Part shown: positions 15,721-24,735 of the stretch, one piece after another
Layout of the letters: the number at the start of each line of letters is the position of its first letter
Position numbering within the stretch: the stretch's first letter is position 1
Assembly (NCBI GenBank): GCA_025353305.1
Contig: JANXQX010000174.1
Coordinates: forward strand, 1 to 50,927
Direction: 5' to 3'
From: Holophagaceae bacterium
GTDB lineage: Bacteria; Acidobacteriota; Holophagae; Holophagales; Holophagaceae
DNA: 50,927 nt
Notes under the pieces: generated by a model
What the model was told of the DNA's origin: nothing
Databases searched by the model: none
The model's input: the letters and a program-made list of their open reading frames with translations, nothing else
Translations under genes and position numbers: made by a program

Positions 15721-17976
15721 ATGATGCGGAAGCAAGAAGCCCTCGATTACCATTCCCAGGGGCGCCGGGGAAAGATCGAGGTGGTCCCCACAAAACCCAC
15801 CAGCACCGCCCGGGACCTCTCGCTGGCCTACACCCCAGGTGTGGCCGAACCTTGCCTTGAGATCGAAAAGAATCCCGAGGATGCCTACAAGTACACCGCC
15901 AAGGGAAACCTGGTGGCGGTGATCTCCAATGGCACCGCCGTGCTAGGCCTGGGAAACATCGGTGCGCTGGCCGGCAAACCCGTGATGGAAGGCAAAGGTG
16001 TCCTCTTCAAGCGCTTTGCCGACATCGACGTGTTCGACATCGAAGTGAACGAGCTGGATCCTGAAAAGTTCATTCAGATCGTGAAAGCGCTGGAACCCAC
16101 CTTCGGTGGCATCAACCTGGAGGACATCAAAGCTCCGGAATGCTTCGAAATCGAACGTCGCCTGAAGGCGGAGATGAATATTCCCGTCTTCCACGATGAC
16201 CAACATGGCACCGCCATCATCAGCACCGCCGCACTTTTCAATGCCTGCGAACTGGTTGGCAAGAATCTCGGTGATTTGAAAGTTGTATTCAGTGGCGCCG
16301 GTGCCGCGGCAATCGCCTGTGCCGACATGATGATCGCGGCGGGCGTACGGCTTGAGAATCTGTGGCTCTGTGACACCAAGGGGCTGGTCTTCGAGGGCCG
16401 CACCGAAGGCATGAACATCTATAAGGAGAAGTTCAAGAAACCTTCGTCCGCGCGCACCCTTGGTGACATCATCCCGGGCGCAGACGTCTTCGTTGGCTGC
16501 TCCTCCAAAGGCGTATTGACGCCGGAGATGGTGGCGGCAATGGCGCCAAATCCCATCGTCTTCGCCATGGCCAACCCCGATCCAGAAATCGACTATCCGA
16601 CCGCCAAGGCTGTGCGGAACGACATCATCATGGCCACGGGACGCAGCGACTACCCGAACCAGGTGAACAACGTCCTCGGGTTCCCGTTCATCTTCCGTGG
16701 GGCCTTGGACTGCCGGGCCACCGAAATCAACGAGGCCATGAAACTCGCCGCCTCGAAAGCCTTGGCAGCGCTCGCGAAAGCGGATGTTCCTGAAAGTGTC
16801 TCAAAGGCCTACGCGGGGCAGAAATTCAAGTTCGGCCCTGAGTACATCATTCCCAAGCCTTTCGATCCCCGCGTGTTGTTGTGGGTCGCGCCCGCCGTGG
16901 CCAAGGCTGCCATGGATACGGGTGTGGCCAAGGCGCCCATCGCCGATTTCACCAAGTACGTCGAACATCTGGAGGGCCTGCAGGGCCGCAGCAAGGACGT
17001 GATCCGCACGGTATTGCACCGTGCCAAGGAAGACCCCAAGCGCATCGTCTTCCCTGAAGGCGACCACCCGCAGATCTTGCAAGCCTGCCAGACCATGGTG
17101 GATGAAGGCATCTGCATCCCGATTCTGCTTGGTCATGTCGATAAGATCCGTAACCTCATCGCTGAATTGCACCTTGATCTGCGGGATGTGGAAATTCTGG
17201 ATCCGGAACTCGTCGAGTGGCGGTCGGAAGCTGTTGAACTTTATTATGAGTTGCGCAAACGCAAAGGTGTCACGCGCCACGAAGCGGACCGGCAGACAAT
17301 GCGCCGCATCGTCTTCGGTGCGTTGATGTGCCGCATGGGCCGCGTAGACGGTCTGGTGTCTGGTCTCACTCAGCACTACCCCGAGACCATCCGGCCCTGC
17401 CTTGAAATCATCGGCCCCAAAGAGGGCGTGCGAAAAGTCTGCGGTGTCTACACCCTGGTGCTGAAAAACCGTGTGGTCTTCTTCGCAGACACAACCATGA
17501 ATGTCGAACCTACCGCCGAGGAACTGGCGGAAATCGCGATACTCACTGCAGACCTGGCGCAGAACCGCTTCGGCATCGAACCGCGCATCGCCATGCTTTC
17601 CTACAGCAATTTCGGCAGCGTCACCCATCCCATCGCCAAGAAAATGCAGGAGGCTGCCCATCTGGTGCAGGCACAACGTCCTGACCTGCATTGCGATGGC
17701 GAGATGCAGGCGGATACCGCGCTCAGCGCCGACATCCTGGCGGAGAACTACCCCTGGGCCGATGTCCAGGGTGGCGCGAACGTGCTCATTTTTCCTGGCC
17801 TTTCAAGTGGGAACATCGCCTACAAGCTCGTCCAGCGCCTTGCGGGCGCCGAAGTCATCGGCCCAATCACCTGCGGTATGAAACAACCGACGAACATCTT
17901 GCAACTGCACAGCGACCTGAACGACATACTGCACCTGACAGCGCTGACCGTGGTCGAGGCTCAGCAGATGTCATGA
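15721..17976 (+). CDS. maeB: NADP-dependent malic enzyme with C-terminal phosphotransacetylase-like domain
   Basis: This 751-residue cytoplasmic enzyme decarboxylates malate to pyruvate and reduces NAD(P). Residues 1 to about 425 are the malic enzyme: [12 protein letters not shown] near the start, the metal-site region FHDDQHGTA, the Rossmann loop [12 protein letters not shown], and MANPDPE. Residues about 430-751 form a phosphate acetyl/butyryltransferase-like domain beginning [21 protein letters not shown], which in MaeB serves acetyl-CoA regulation rather than catalysis. The start is supported by GGGAG 7 bases before ATG 15721. It stands alone downstream of ftsX with a 45-base gap and links the TCA cycle to pyruvate. 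Confidence 0.94.
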   Translation: MMRKQEALDYHSQGRRGKIEVVPTKPTSTARDLSLAYTPGVAEPCLEIEKNPEDAYKYTAKGNLVAVISNGTAVLGLGNIGALAGKPVMEGKGVLFKRFADIDVFDIEVNELDPEKFIQIVKALEPTFGGINLEDIKAPECFEIERRLKAEMNIPVFHDDQHGTAIISTAALFNACELVGKNLGDLKVVFSGAGAAAIACADMMIAAGVRLENLWLCDTKGLVFEGRTEGMNIYKEKFKKPSSARTLGDIIPGADVFVGCSSKGVLTPEMVAAMAPNPIVFAMANPDPEIDYPTAKAVRNDIIMATGRSDYPNQVNNVLGFPFIFRGALDCRATEINEAMKLAASKALAALAKADVPESVSKAYAGQKFKFGPEYIIPKPFDPRVLLWVAPAVAKAAMDTGVAKAPIADFTKYVEHLEGLQGRSKDVIRTVLHRAKEDPKRIVFPEGDHPQILQACQTMVDEGICIPILLGHVDKIRNLIAELHLDLRDVEILDPELVEWRSEAVELYYELRKRKGVTRHEADRQTMRRIVFGALMCRMGRVDGLVSGLTQHYPETIRPCLEIIGPKEGVRKVCGVYTLVLKNRVVFFADTTMNVEPTAEELAEIAILTADLAQNRFGIEPRIAMLSYSNFGSVTHPIAKKMQEAAHLVQAQRPDLHCDGEMQADTALSADILAENYPWADVQGGANVLIFPGLSSGNIAYKLVQRLAGAEVIGPITCGMKQPTNILQLHSDLNDILHLTALTVVEAQQMS

Positions 17977-18028
17977 TTCTTTGAGGTCGTGAGGCAGAAA
18001 AATTCAGGCCAAACAACACTTCACCACC

Positions 18029-18823
18029 TCATTCCCGCTCCAGTTTTTCCATCCACTTCACGAGCTCTGGATCGCTTCCGTTGCTGCGGTCCAGAGCGGC
18101 GCGGAAGTCATTCATGGCTTTAACCGCTTCACCGCGCCTGAGGTGCACCATGCCGCGCTCTTTGTAGGGCAGGCTGTCGTCCGGGTCGAGAAGTTGCAGG
18201 TGCGTGGAGGTCCACAGCGCTTCTTCCCAGGCTTCTGTTTTTACGAAGCGCAAGTGCAGGTTGCGAACCAGGCGCGTGATGATGGCGCGGTGCGTGGTAG
18301 GTTTCAGCATTTCTGGTTTGAAGGTGATGCGGTTAGAGGTCGCCCTGGAAACCAGGTCCGCAGCCTCTTCTTCTCCAACGGCCCGGCCGCCATGGAAGGG
18401 GTCGATGCAGAGCATTCCCTCATCGGAGCGGAGTCCTGCGAGGAAATGGCCTGGCAGTCCAATGCCTACGGCATCAAGGCCCAGGCGCCTGGCGACGTCG
18501 ATCCAGATGATCGAAAGCGAGATCGGCAGACCCCGCCGCCGGGAGATCACGAGCGGCAGAACCGCATTGCGGGGATCCTCGTAGGATTCCCGGTCGCCGC
18601 GAAGGCCCACATGGCGGAAAAGGTAATCGTTCACTGCTTCGAGGGCTTCCAACGTGTCCCATGGCAAGGGCATGCGTCCTGCAAGCCGATCTGCCCAATG
18701 TTCCAGAAGGCCAAGACAAGGACTTGGATCAGGATCATCCAGCAGCGGGGAAACGGCGTGCATGGCCCCTTCCGCGAGCTGCTCGCAGGCCGGATCCCGC
18801 AGCAGGAATTCGTGGAGAGACAC
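18029..18823 (-). CDS. SirB1-family transglutaminase-like protein with TPR region
   Basis: From GTG 18823 this is 264 residues. The central part (about 40-175) matches the SirB1/Transglut_core2 family: NDYLFRHVGLRGD, DPRNAVLPLVISRRRGLPISLSIIW, and LPGHFLAG. The C-terminal part (about 180-260) is a TPR-like helical pair, including YKERGMVHLRRGEAVKAMNDF. No signal peptide is seen. Members are widespread, but their enzyme activity is not established. An in-frame ATG at 18874 would add 17 residues read out of the terminal inverted repeat of the adjacent repeat element, so I prefer the GTG. Its upstream sequence is therefore the end of that element. Confidence 0.78.
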   Translation of the reverse strand: MSLHEFLLRDPACEQLAEGAMHAVSPLLDDPDPSPCLGLLEHWADRLAGRMPLPWDTLEALEAVNDYLFRHVGLRGDRESYEDPRNAVLPLVISRRRGLPISLSIIWIDVARRLGLDAVGIGLPGHFLAGLRSDEGMLCIDPFHGGRAVGEEEAADLVSRATSNRITFKPEMLKPTTHRAIITRLVRNLHLRFVKTEAWEEALWTSTHLQLLDPDDSLPYKERGMVHLRRGEAVKAMNDFRAALDRSNGSDPELVKWMEKLERE

Positions 18824-18824
18824 T

Positions 18825-19102
18825 TTAGGGCCTGAAAGGAAATAAGGATGCCATTTGCGAGGAGCGCCGGGCAAGCAAGGCAGATATCAGTTTGTCTTGC
18901 GTATCGGCGGAGCCGATACCAAGAAGGCGACCGACCGAAGACATATCGCCCATATGACTAGGGAGGGCAACGCAGCTTTGTGCTGCCCGCCGCCCTCGCC
19001 CGGAGGGTTGGCCCCCATCCGCGCGCCCCGCGGGCTTTTCCTTGCGCGTGCCTCGCGGCTGGGGGCCAACAAATGGCATCTTTATTCCCTTTCAGGCCCT
19101 AA
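18825..19102. repeat. Intergenic repeat element A with 33-bp terminal inverted repeats
   Basis: The 278-base element starts at 18825-18857 with TTAGGGCCTGAAAGG followed by AATAA and GATGCCATTTG. It ends at 19070-19102 with the same sequence inverted; 31 of 33 bases match. It exactly fills the gap between two minus-strand genes. Inside are a hairpin, GTATCGGCGGAGCCGATAC, and a GTTGGCCCCCA...CTGGGGGCCAAC inverted repeat. A core from about 18867 to 18995 is closely similar to the core of the element at 33708-34005, in the opposite orientation. There is no transposase and no convincing gene inside, so it resembles a MITE or other non-autonomous element. Confidence 0.85.
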
Positions 19103-19103
19103 G

Positions 19104-19682
19104 CTACCTGCCACCAGCACGGGTGCGCCAGACTCGGCCCACGATGAAGGCCAGCAATCCGATGCCCATGGCCCAATAAACCAGGGGGTAGAAGCTGCTG
19201 GTGGCGGCTTCCACCTTTTTCTTTTCATCGGCCTTGCGGACATTTTCTTCGATGGAGAGTTTCTGCCGTATGTCGCGCGAGTCGGCGATGGCTTTCTTCT
19301 GGGAATCCCGGGTTTTCTGAAGATCCTTCATCGTCGGATCCTGGCCTTCGGGTGCGTTGTCCTGGGTGTCCTGCAGGATGAAATCCACATGGCTGACGGT
19401 CTGGAGGCGTGGGTGCCGGTGGTGCTGCGGGCCACGGTTTGAGTGGCGGTGAAAAGTGGCTGGCCGGAAGCTGCCTTCTTCCGGGACCTGTGCATGCCCG
19501 CTGGCGCTGTTGTCCAGGGCCTCCGTAAGATCCTGGATGTCCTCGCGCATACCCTGGATCTCACGGTGTTGGCGGTTCAACAGTCCACCATGGAGCCAGA
19601 GCAGGCCTACCTGCGAGGCGAGTATTGCCACCAGTGCCGATTGTGTCCATCCATGCTGCCGCGGGTGTGGTTGCTCATTCAT
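19104..19682 (-). CDS. Two-helix membrane protein of unknown function with coiled-coil-like middle
   Basis: This 192-residue protein has an N-terminal membrane helix (about 14-32), a long polar region, and a C-terminal helix (about 164-183) followed by a short basic tail. The polar region includes a His/Arg-rich stretch (about 78-95) and a Lys/Glu/Asp-rich helix (about 118-160) likely to form a coiled coil. Its ATG overlaps the stop of the PDZ-SpoIIE phosphatase gene by four bases (ATGA), so the two are translationally coupled and probably work together. I do not recognise the family. Repeat element A begins directly after its stop codon. Confidence 0.65.
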   Translation of the reverse strand: MNEQPHPRQHGWTQSALVAILASQVGLLWLHGGLLNRQHREIQGMREDIQDLTEALDNSASGHAQVPEEGSFRPATFHRHSNRGPQHHRHPRLQTVSHVDFILQDTQDNAPEGQDPTMKDLQKTRDSQKKAIADSRDIRQKLSIEENVRKADEKKKVEAATSSFYPLVYWAMGIGLLAFIVGRVWRTRAGGR

Positions 19683-22252
19683 ATTGCGTCCCTTCCCAGA
19701 ATCAATAGGGTACGGTCATCCCGGTTCTGCGTCTCAAATTTAGCGACATCCTGGAAAACCGCTTCGCAGGCTGCCCGCAGGCTGCCTGTTCCCCAGAGCC
19801 TCTGCAATTGAACGCGGAAGCGATCCAGCCCATATTGTTCTCCTTTTTGATTCATGGCCTCGGTAAGGCCGTCGCTGTAGAGCACCAGCCATTCCTTGGG
19901 GGAGAGCTGCCCTTCCTGGATTTGCCAATCACCAGGACCTGCGGGGCGCAGGCCTAGGCCCCGGCCATGGGGATTCAATTCCGATGTCTCATGCGGTTGA
20001 GAGCCCTTCACGAGCAAGGCGGGGGGGTGGCCGGCACGTGCGAGCCTATAGTGCCCGTTCTCGTCCCACTCGAGCAGGCAAAGGGTCAGAAAATCGCGGG
20101 AACTCATCAGGGTGCGAAGAGTGTGATCCAGGGAAGGCAGGATCTCCTCCAGGCTTTGATCTTCCCGCTCCGTGGAGAACTCAAGCAGTGCGATGGACTG
20201 GCTCATGTAAAGCGCTCCCGCCAGCCCTTTGCCGCTCACATCACCGACGGCCGCGAGCCAGGAGCACTTTTCATCATCAACACTGCGCCGACGTTTCACC
20301 CAGAGCAGATCACCGCCAGTCTCCTGGGCGGGGTCCAGGCGCAGGGCCAAGTGAAAGCCTGGCGTTTCAGGCGGCGTGGTGGTGATCATGCCTTCCTGGA
20401 TGTGCCGCGCCGAGGCCAGTTCCTGCTCCATCCGCCCCTGGTCCAGCAGTCTTTGATGCAATACCGCCGTATCCAGCACGATTCCGGCTTGGATGGCCAC
20501 TTCCCGCAAGAGTTCGCGGTCCTCACGACCATAGTTCAGCTCGGAGTACTTGCCGCCCAGCAGGAGGCCCGTGTGTGGTTTCTCTCCCACCATGATCAAC
20601 ACCAGCACTTGGACTTCCAAGGCTTCCATATGAGCTCGCAAGGCAGAGTCCTGTTCCCGGACCCAGTCGGCCTCGTCGCTGCCCAGCCCCAATACCAGCT
20701 CGCGGTTTTCCAACGCGTGGCGGACCAGGGCTGAAGGGATTTCAAATTTCCGGACAGGATAGGAGAAGCCGTCCTTTTCGATGGCTGGAAGCTCCAGGGA
20801 GCAGCCGTGGAAAGGTAACAGCAGCAAAGTCTGCGGGCGGAAGGCCTCCAGCAGGGTAGCTTGCAGTCCAGCCAGCAATGCCTCCTTGGAGAACCGCTTC
20901 TTGGTCTCCCGAAGCTGACCCAGGATGATTTCCCGCGCGGTGGAGAGATCCCGGCGAAATCCTTTCCGGAGGGACCTCAACAAGCTCCTCAGGAGCCATC
21001 CCACGGGCAACGCGGAGAGCCCAAGCATCGCGCCGATCCAGGCGGGTGGTACGGCCGTCATACCCTCTGCAAAGAGCCACGCCAGACTACCGAGGTAGAT
21101 CAAAAGGACCGTGCCGAGAACCAAGAAATAGGCCAGCCAACGCAGGATCGCACGTCGCACGTCCAAGAATCCATGCCGCACGATTGCGTAGGCGAAAGCA
21201 AGAGGCAGCAGGGGCAGGGGAGTAAAAAAGACCCAAGCTTCACGGCGGAAAATCAGGCTGTTCTTGAAGACGAAGCCAAGCACCAGGAGTGCCACGAAAT
21301 CGAGCATCACCCCTGAGGTAAGGATGAGAGCCGGAAGAAGGGCGCGGCGTCTCGATGCCGGTAGATGCCAAGCTCCCCGCCAGAAGCAGATGGCCCCGGA
21401 AAGCGCTGCTGCAAATATCAGGCTCGTCAGCAGCAACTGGACCTTGGGTCCCACCAGGACCGCAACGGATCCCGCCACTGCCTCGAACTGTTTGGGATCC
21501 ACATTGGCTTTGAAGTAAACCCTGAATGCCTGCAACAGGCCTTGAACCAGATTTAAGAACCCAATCAGACCAAAGACCAGGTAGAGCGCTTGCAGAAATC
21601 GCTGATTCTTTCGCAACGGAAATGGATGCGGAAACCGCAGGAAAAAATGGAACCACATGGGTGGAAGCAGTGCCACGGCAAGGCTTCCGAACACCGCTCT
21701 CACGAGGTTCAGCCAGGGTGGAAGGGCGGCCAAGAAAGGCCTCACCAGCAGGGGTACCAGGAGCGTGAGGACGCCCAGGTAGAAAAAGTGGCGCGCCACC
21801 TTGCGTTGGGCCGATGACACCACCACCAGCAGGCCCAAGGCCCATGCCACTAGTGATGAAATCACAAGGAGGAGACTGGCGAGGCTGAAGGGTTTCACCA
21901 GCCGGACTGGTTGCTGGAGAACGCGGCCCTCGCGTTCCAGGGTATAGACCAGGATTCGGCCTTCGCCCTCTTCGTTGATCCGGTTCTGCGCGTCGAGAAG
22001 GGTATCAGGGGTGACCTTGCGGCCGCTGATGGCCCTAAGGACATCGCCCTCGAGCATGCCGGCTTCTTCGGCCACGCCATTGGGAAGGATCTCGCGGATC
22101 ACAACCCTGTTACCCTCCACCACCCAAGAGCATTGGTCATCGGAATAGGAGTAGACCCATTGGAACAGGGCGAAGGATCCCAGGCAGAGCAGCAGGCCCA
22201 GTAGACTGGTGAAGATCAGCCGGAACTTGATGCGCTGCAAGGAAGGGGACAC
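19679..22252 (-). CDS. Membrane PDZ-SpoIIE (PP2C-type) serine phosphatase
   Basis: About 857 residues from GTG 22252. A membrane helix near the start is followed by a PDZ domain (IREILPNGVAEEAGMLEGDVLRAISG), six or more membrane helices, a GAF-like region, and a C-terminal SpoIIE/PP2C phosphatase domain. That domain has EQELASARHIQEGM, the metal-site GGD and VGDVSGKG, and LYSDGLTEAMNQ. Such proteins dephosphorylate anti-anti-sigma factors or related proteins in response to membrane or redox signals. The frame is open up to ATG 22366, but that start would overlap the divergent SDR by 111 bases. The GTG has no clear Shine-Dalgarno sequence, so the start is uncertain. It is coupled to the small membrane protein downstream. 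Confidence 0.82.
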   Translation of the reverse strand: MSPSLQRIKFRLIFTSLLGLLLCLGSFALFQWVYSYSDDQCSWVVEGNRVVIREILPNGVAEEAGMLEGDVLRAISGRKVTPDTLLDAQNRINEEGEGRILVYTLEREGRVLQQPVRLVKPFSLASLLLVISSLVAWALGLLVVVSSAQRKVARHFFYLGVLTLLVPLLVRPFLAALPPWLNLVRAVFGSLAVALLPPMWFHFFLRFPHPFPLRKNQRFLQALYLVFGLIGFLNLVQGLLQAFRVYFKANVDPKQFEAVAGSVAVLVGPKVQLLLTSLIFAAALSGAICFWRGAWHLPASRRRALLPALILTSGVMLDFVALLVLGFVFKNSLIFRREAWVFFTPLPLLPLAFAYAIVRHGFLDVRRAILRWLAYFLVLGTVLLIYLGSLAWLFAEGMTAVPPAWIGAMLGLSALPVGWLLRSLLRSLRKGFRRDLSTAREIILGQLRETKKRFSKEALLAGLQATLLEAFRPQTLLLLPFHGCSLELPAIEKDGFSYPVRKFEIPSALVRHALENRELVLGLGSDEADWVREQDSALRAHMEALEVQVLVLIMVGEKPHTGLLLGGKYSELNYGREDRELLREVAIQAGIVLDTAVLHQRLLDQGRMEQELASARHIQEGMITTTPPETPGFHLALRLDPAQETGGDLLWVKRRRSVDDEKCSWLAAVGDVSGKGLAGALYMSQSIALLEFSTEREDQSLEEILPSLDHTLRTLMSSRDFLTLCLLEWDENGHYRLARAGHPPALLVKGSQPHETSELNPHGRGLGLRPAGPGDWQIQEGQLSPKEWLVLYSDGLTEAMNQKGEQYGLDRFRVQLQRLWGTGSLRAACEAVFQDVAKFETQNRDDRTLLILGRDAI

Positions 22253-22255
22253 GGA

Positions 22256-22969
22256 ATGCCTGAAGAAAAGCCCTGGTGGATTCTGGTCGGAGGGATGCGA
22301 AGGCTTGGCAAAGCCCTTGCCGAAGATCTTGCCCAGGATCACGCCCTGGTAGTGTCGGGGTCTCAAGACGCTGAGGGGGATTGGTTGAAAGACCTTTCGC
22401 GCCGCACTTCACTCCGGACCTTCCGGTGGAACGCCATGGATCCTGAGCTCGGTCTTCAGATGATGGCAGACCTTGCTGGGCTTGGAAGCGAGGGAATCAG
22501 CCTCGCAGGGGCCGTAATTGCAGCTGGGGCATTTCCTGAACATCCGTTTGGGGCATGGACCATGACGGACTTGGAAAACATCTGGCGGGTGAATTTGAGT
22601 TTTCCCATGTTGTGTGCCCAGGCCCTGGCGCCATGTCTGGCAAAAGGAAGTTGTCTGCAATTCCTGCTGGACACATCCATCCACCGGCCTTTCTTGAAAC
22701 GACTGCCATACAGCGCATCGAAATCAGGCCTCGCATCGCTTGTGCCAGGCTTGGCACAACTGCTGGCGCCGGGCCTTCGGGTGGTGGGCCATGCCGTTGG
22801 AACTGCATTGCCTGATGAAACCAGCGACCCTGAATGGCTTGCTTCCCGAACCCTGCTCAAGCGTAATGGGAGCCCCGCGGATGTAGCCCGCAGCCTGCGG
22901 TTCGCAGGGGAAAGCCCCTATCTGACCGGGGAGATCATTACGCTTGACGGCGGTCGCCGCTGGAGTTGA
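22256..22969 (+). CDS. Short-chain dehydrogenase/reductase
   Basis: This 237-residue Rossmann-fold oxidoreductase has a modified cofactor loop, VGGMRRLGKALA, in place of TGxxxGIG. It also has the Tyr-x-x-x-Lys motif YSASKSG and the typical C-terminus YLTGEIITLDGGR. The altered glycine loop and short length recall pteridine-reductase or FolM-like SDRs, but the substrate cannot be read from the sequence. The ATG lies three bases from the likely start of the divergent phosphatase gene, so its promoter must lie within that gene. Confidence 0.82.
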   Translation: MPEEKPWWILVGGMRRLGKALAEDLAQDHALVVSGSQDAEGDWLKDLSRRTSLRTFRWNAMDPELGLQMMADLAGLGSEGISLAGAVIAAGAFPEHPFGAWTMTDLENIWRVNLSFPMLCAQALAPCLAKGSCLQFLLDTSIHRPFLKRLPYSASKSGLASLVPGLAQLLAPGLRVVGHAVGTALPDETSDPEWLASRTLLKRNGSPADVARSLRFAGESPYLTGEIITLDGGRRWS

Positions 22970-23020
22970 TTTCGTATATTCCGCCACCGCCCTTACTCTT
23001 GAAGCTCTGGACAAATCCGC

Positions 23021-23689
23021 GTGCGATTCAAGGTCAACGAGATATTCCACAGCATCCAAGGCGAGGGCACCCGCGCCGGCCGGACGTGTGTCTTTGTGCG
23101 TCTCACGGGATGCCCATTGCGCTGCGCCTATTGCGATACGGAGTACGCCTTTTTTGAGGGCGATTTCATGGAGCTGGAAGAAATCGTTGCTGGCGTGAAG
23201 CTCCGCTTAGGCCTGCCTCGGAAAGGGCCGGACGCGCCTTTCGTGGAACTCACTGGTGGCGAGCCGCTCGCCATTCAAGGTGCGCCGGAATTGCTGCGGG
23301 CCCTGCAGTCATTGGGTTGTGAAGTGGCCGTGGAAACAGCCGGCAGCCATGATATCGCCTTGGTGCCGCATGATGTCATCAAGATCATGGATCGCAAGAC
23401 CCCGGCCAGTGGCGAAGGCCATCGTTGGCTGGAATCAAACCTGGACCACATGGTTCCCTGGCAGGATGAGCTGAAGTTCGTGATCCTGGACAAGGCCGAT
23501 TACGAATGGTCGAAAGCCTGGTGCGAGGAACGAAACGTCTGGGACCGTTACACGGTGTTATTCAGTCCAGTGCACGGTGATCTTGATCCGGCTTGGCTGG
23601 CTGAATCCATCATCAAAGACGCTTTGCCCGTGCGGTTTCAGATCCAGTTGCACAAGCTGATTTGGGGCTCCGATCGGACTGGAGTTTAG
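23021..23689 (+). CDS. queE: 7-carboxy-7-deazaguanine synthase (radical SAM)
   Basis: This 222-residue radical SAM enzyme converts 6-carboxy-tetrahydropterin to 7-carboxy-7-deazaguanine for queuosine (tRNA) or related deazapurine synthesis. It starts with the family-typical VNEIFHSIQGEGTRAGR and has the iron-sulfur motif CPLRCAYC, followed by ELTGGEPL and a VETAG stretch. Length is normal. The start is GTG 23021, with no strong ribosome-binding site. queC, queD and queF are not adjacent. A palindrome-rich intergenic stretch follows immediately. Confidence 0.92.
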   Translation: MRFKVNEIFHSIQGEGTRAGRTCVFVRLTGCPLRCAYCDTEYAFFEGDFMELEEIVAGVKLRLGLPRKGPDAPFVELTGGEPLAIQGAPELLRALQSLGCEVAVETAGSHDIALVPHDVIKIMDRKTPASGEGHRWLESNLDHMVPWQDELKFVILDKADYEWSKAWCEERNVWDRYTVLFSPVHGDLDPAWLAESIIKDALPVRFQIQLHKLIWGSDRTGV

Positions 23690-23889
23690 GGGCCGCTGCG
23701 GTGTCGCCAGCGCTTTTCTGGCGAGACCGTTACGGCCCCTTATGTCGGCCGCAGGCCGACGCGATGGATGATGTTCCGAGCAAAATCGAAGGTATTACGG
23801 CGCCTCCCAGCTATCGGGCGCGGTGTGCCCCCCTGCTCGCTACGCTCGCCGTGCCGGCCCTCTATGTCGGCCGAAGGCCGATGCAGGGG
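23690..23889. repeat. Palindrome-rich intergenic region (REP-like)
   Basis: This 200-base gap between the convergent queE and DUF2911 genes holds several palindromes. One is a GGGGCCG...CGGCCCC pair near its left end. Another is a repeated unit, TATGTCGGCCG(C/A)AGGCCGA, at 23741-23760 and 23863-23882. It has no reading frame of note. The pattern recalls REP/BIME elements and could also terminate both transcripts. It is not clearly related to elements A and B. Confidence 0.6.
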
Positions 23890-24735
23890 CTACTGTTTCC
23901 ATTGCTGAAGCATCTGCTCCAAGGGGCCAGTGACCGCACCCCCCTGTTTCCTGGCTTTCGCCATGGACAGGGCTTTTTCCATCAGCTGCATGGCTTGGGT
24001 CTTGTCACTCTGGAGGTAAAGCAGGCGGGCTTTCACTGAGAGGTTCACGGGCTGCTCGTTGAGTTTGATGGAGCGTTCAATCCAACCCAGCGCCTCGCCC
24101 ATGTGAATCTCCTGATCCACGCAGTACTGCGCCGCGTCACTCATCAGCTTCCAGTCGCTTGGGCGCTCCCGCATGGCCTTGCGCATTCTCGCGGTGACGA
24201 TTTCATCAACATCCACCTCCACGAGAAGGCTCACACGGAGTTTTTCCCAATACAGATCCACGTAGGCAGTTGCGCTGCTGGCGGGGTAGATTTCGTAGGT
24301 GAGCCATTCTGTGGGTGGCACGACCTTGGGCTTCACGTCCAGGCGCAGCACGTCCTCTCGAGGGTCGTATTCCCAGGCCCCCTGCTGATGGGCACGCTTG
24401 TTCAGGATCACTGTCCAGCGGTCCTGATAGGGGATTGAAAAGACCGCGTATGTGCCCGCGGCCACCTTTTGTCCGTTGACCTGCACTGCGTCGCTGAAGC
24501 GAATGGTGGTGGCCTCGTTGGCGCCTGTGCGCCAAACCTGTCCGAAGGGGATGAGGCTGCCGAAAATCTGCCGTCCCCTCACAGCCGGCCGATGGTATTG
24601 GACCTCCACCGTCGTGGTGCCGATGGTCTGCGACACGCTGGCCGATGGACTGAGCTGCGGAAAGATTGGAGGAGTCTGAGTGGCGAGAGAGAGGGCCGAT
24701 GAGGCGGCCAGGAGTAGATATGCGGGTTTATGCAT
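23890..24735 (-). CDS. DUF2911 domain secreted protein (paralogue 2)
   Basis: From ATG 24735 this is a 281-residue protein with a signal peptide (MHKPAYLLLAASSALSLA). Residues about 30-180 form a DUF2911 domain: VEVQYHRPAVRGRQIFGSLIPFG, the conserved VWRTGANEATTI, and a beta-rich part. The C-terminal 100 residues are TPR-like helices. The ATG overlaps the stop of the preceding DUF2911 gene (TGATG), so the two are one operon. DUF2911 proteins are common in Bacteroidota and Acidobacteriota, are exported, and have no known function. A longer frame upstream reads through the neighbour's coding sequence and is rejected as the start. Confidence 0.85.
   Translation of the reverse strand: MHKPAYLLLAASSALSLATQTPPIFPQLSPSASVSQTIGTTTVEVQYHRPAVRGRQIFGSLIPFGQVWRTGANEATTIRFSDAVQVNGQKVAAGTYAVFSIPYQDRWTVILNKRAHQQGAWEYDPREDVLRLDVKPKVVPPTEWLTYEIYPASSATAYVDLYWEKLRVSLLVEVDVDEIVTARMRKAMRERPSDWKLMSDAAQYCVDQEIHMGEALGWIERSIKLNEQPVNLSVKARLLYLQSDKTQAMQLMEKALSMAKARKQGGAVTGPLEQMLQQWKQ

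Noticed and set aside
18855..19442. Plus-strand frame across repeat element A and the small membrane protein gene
   Set aside because: It runs through the repeat and antisense to a better-supported gene. A similar peptide can be read from element B, which reflects shared repeat DNA rather than a gene.
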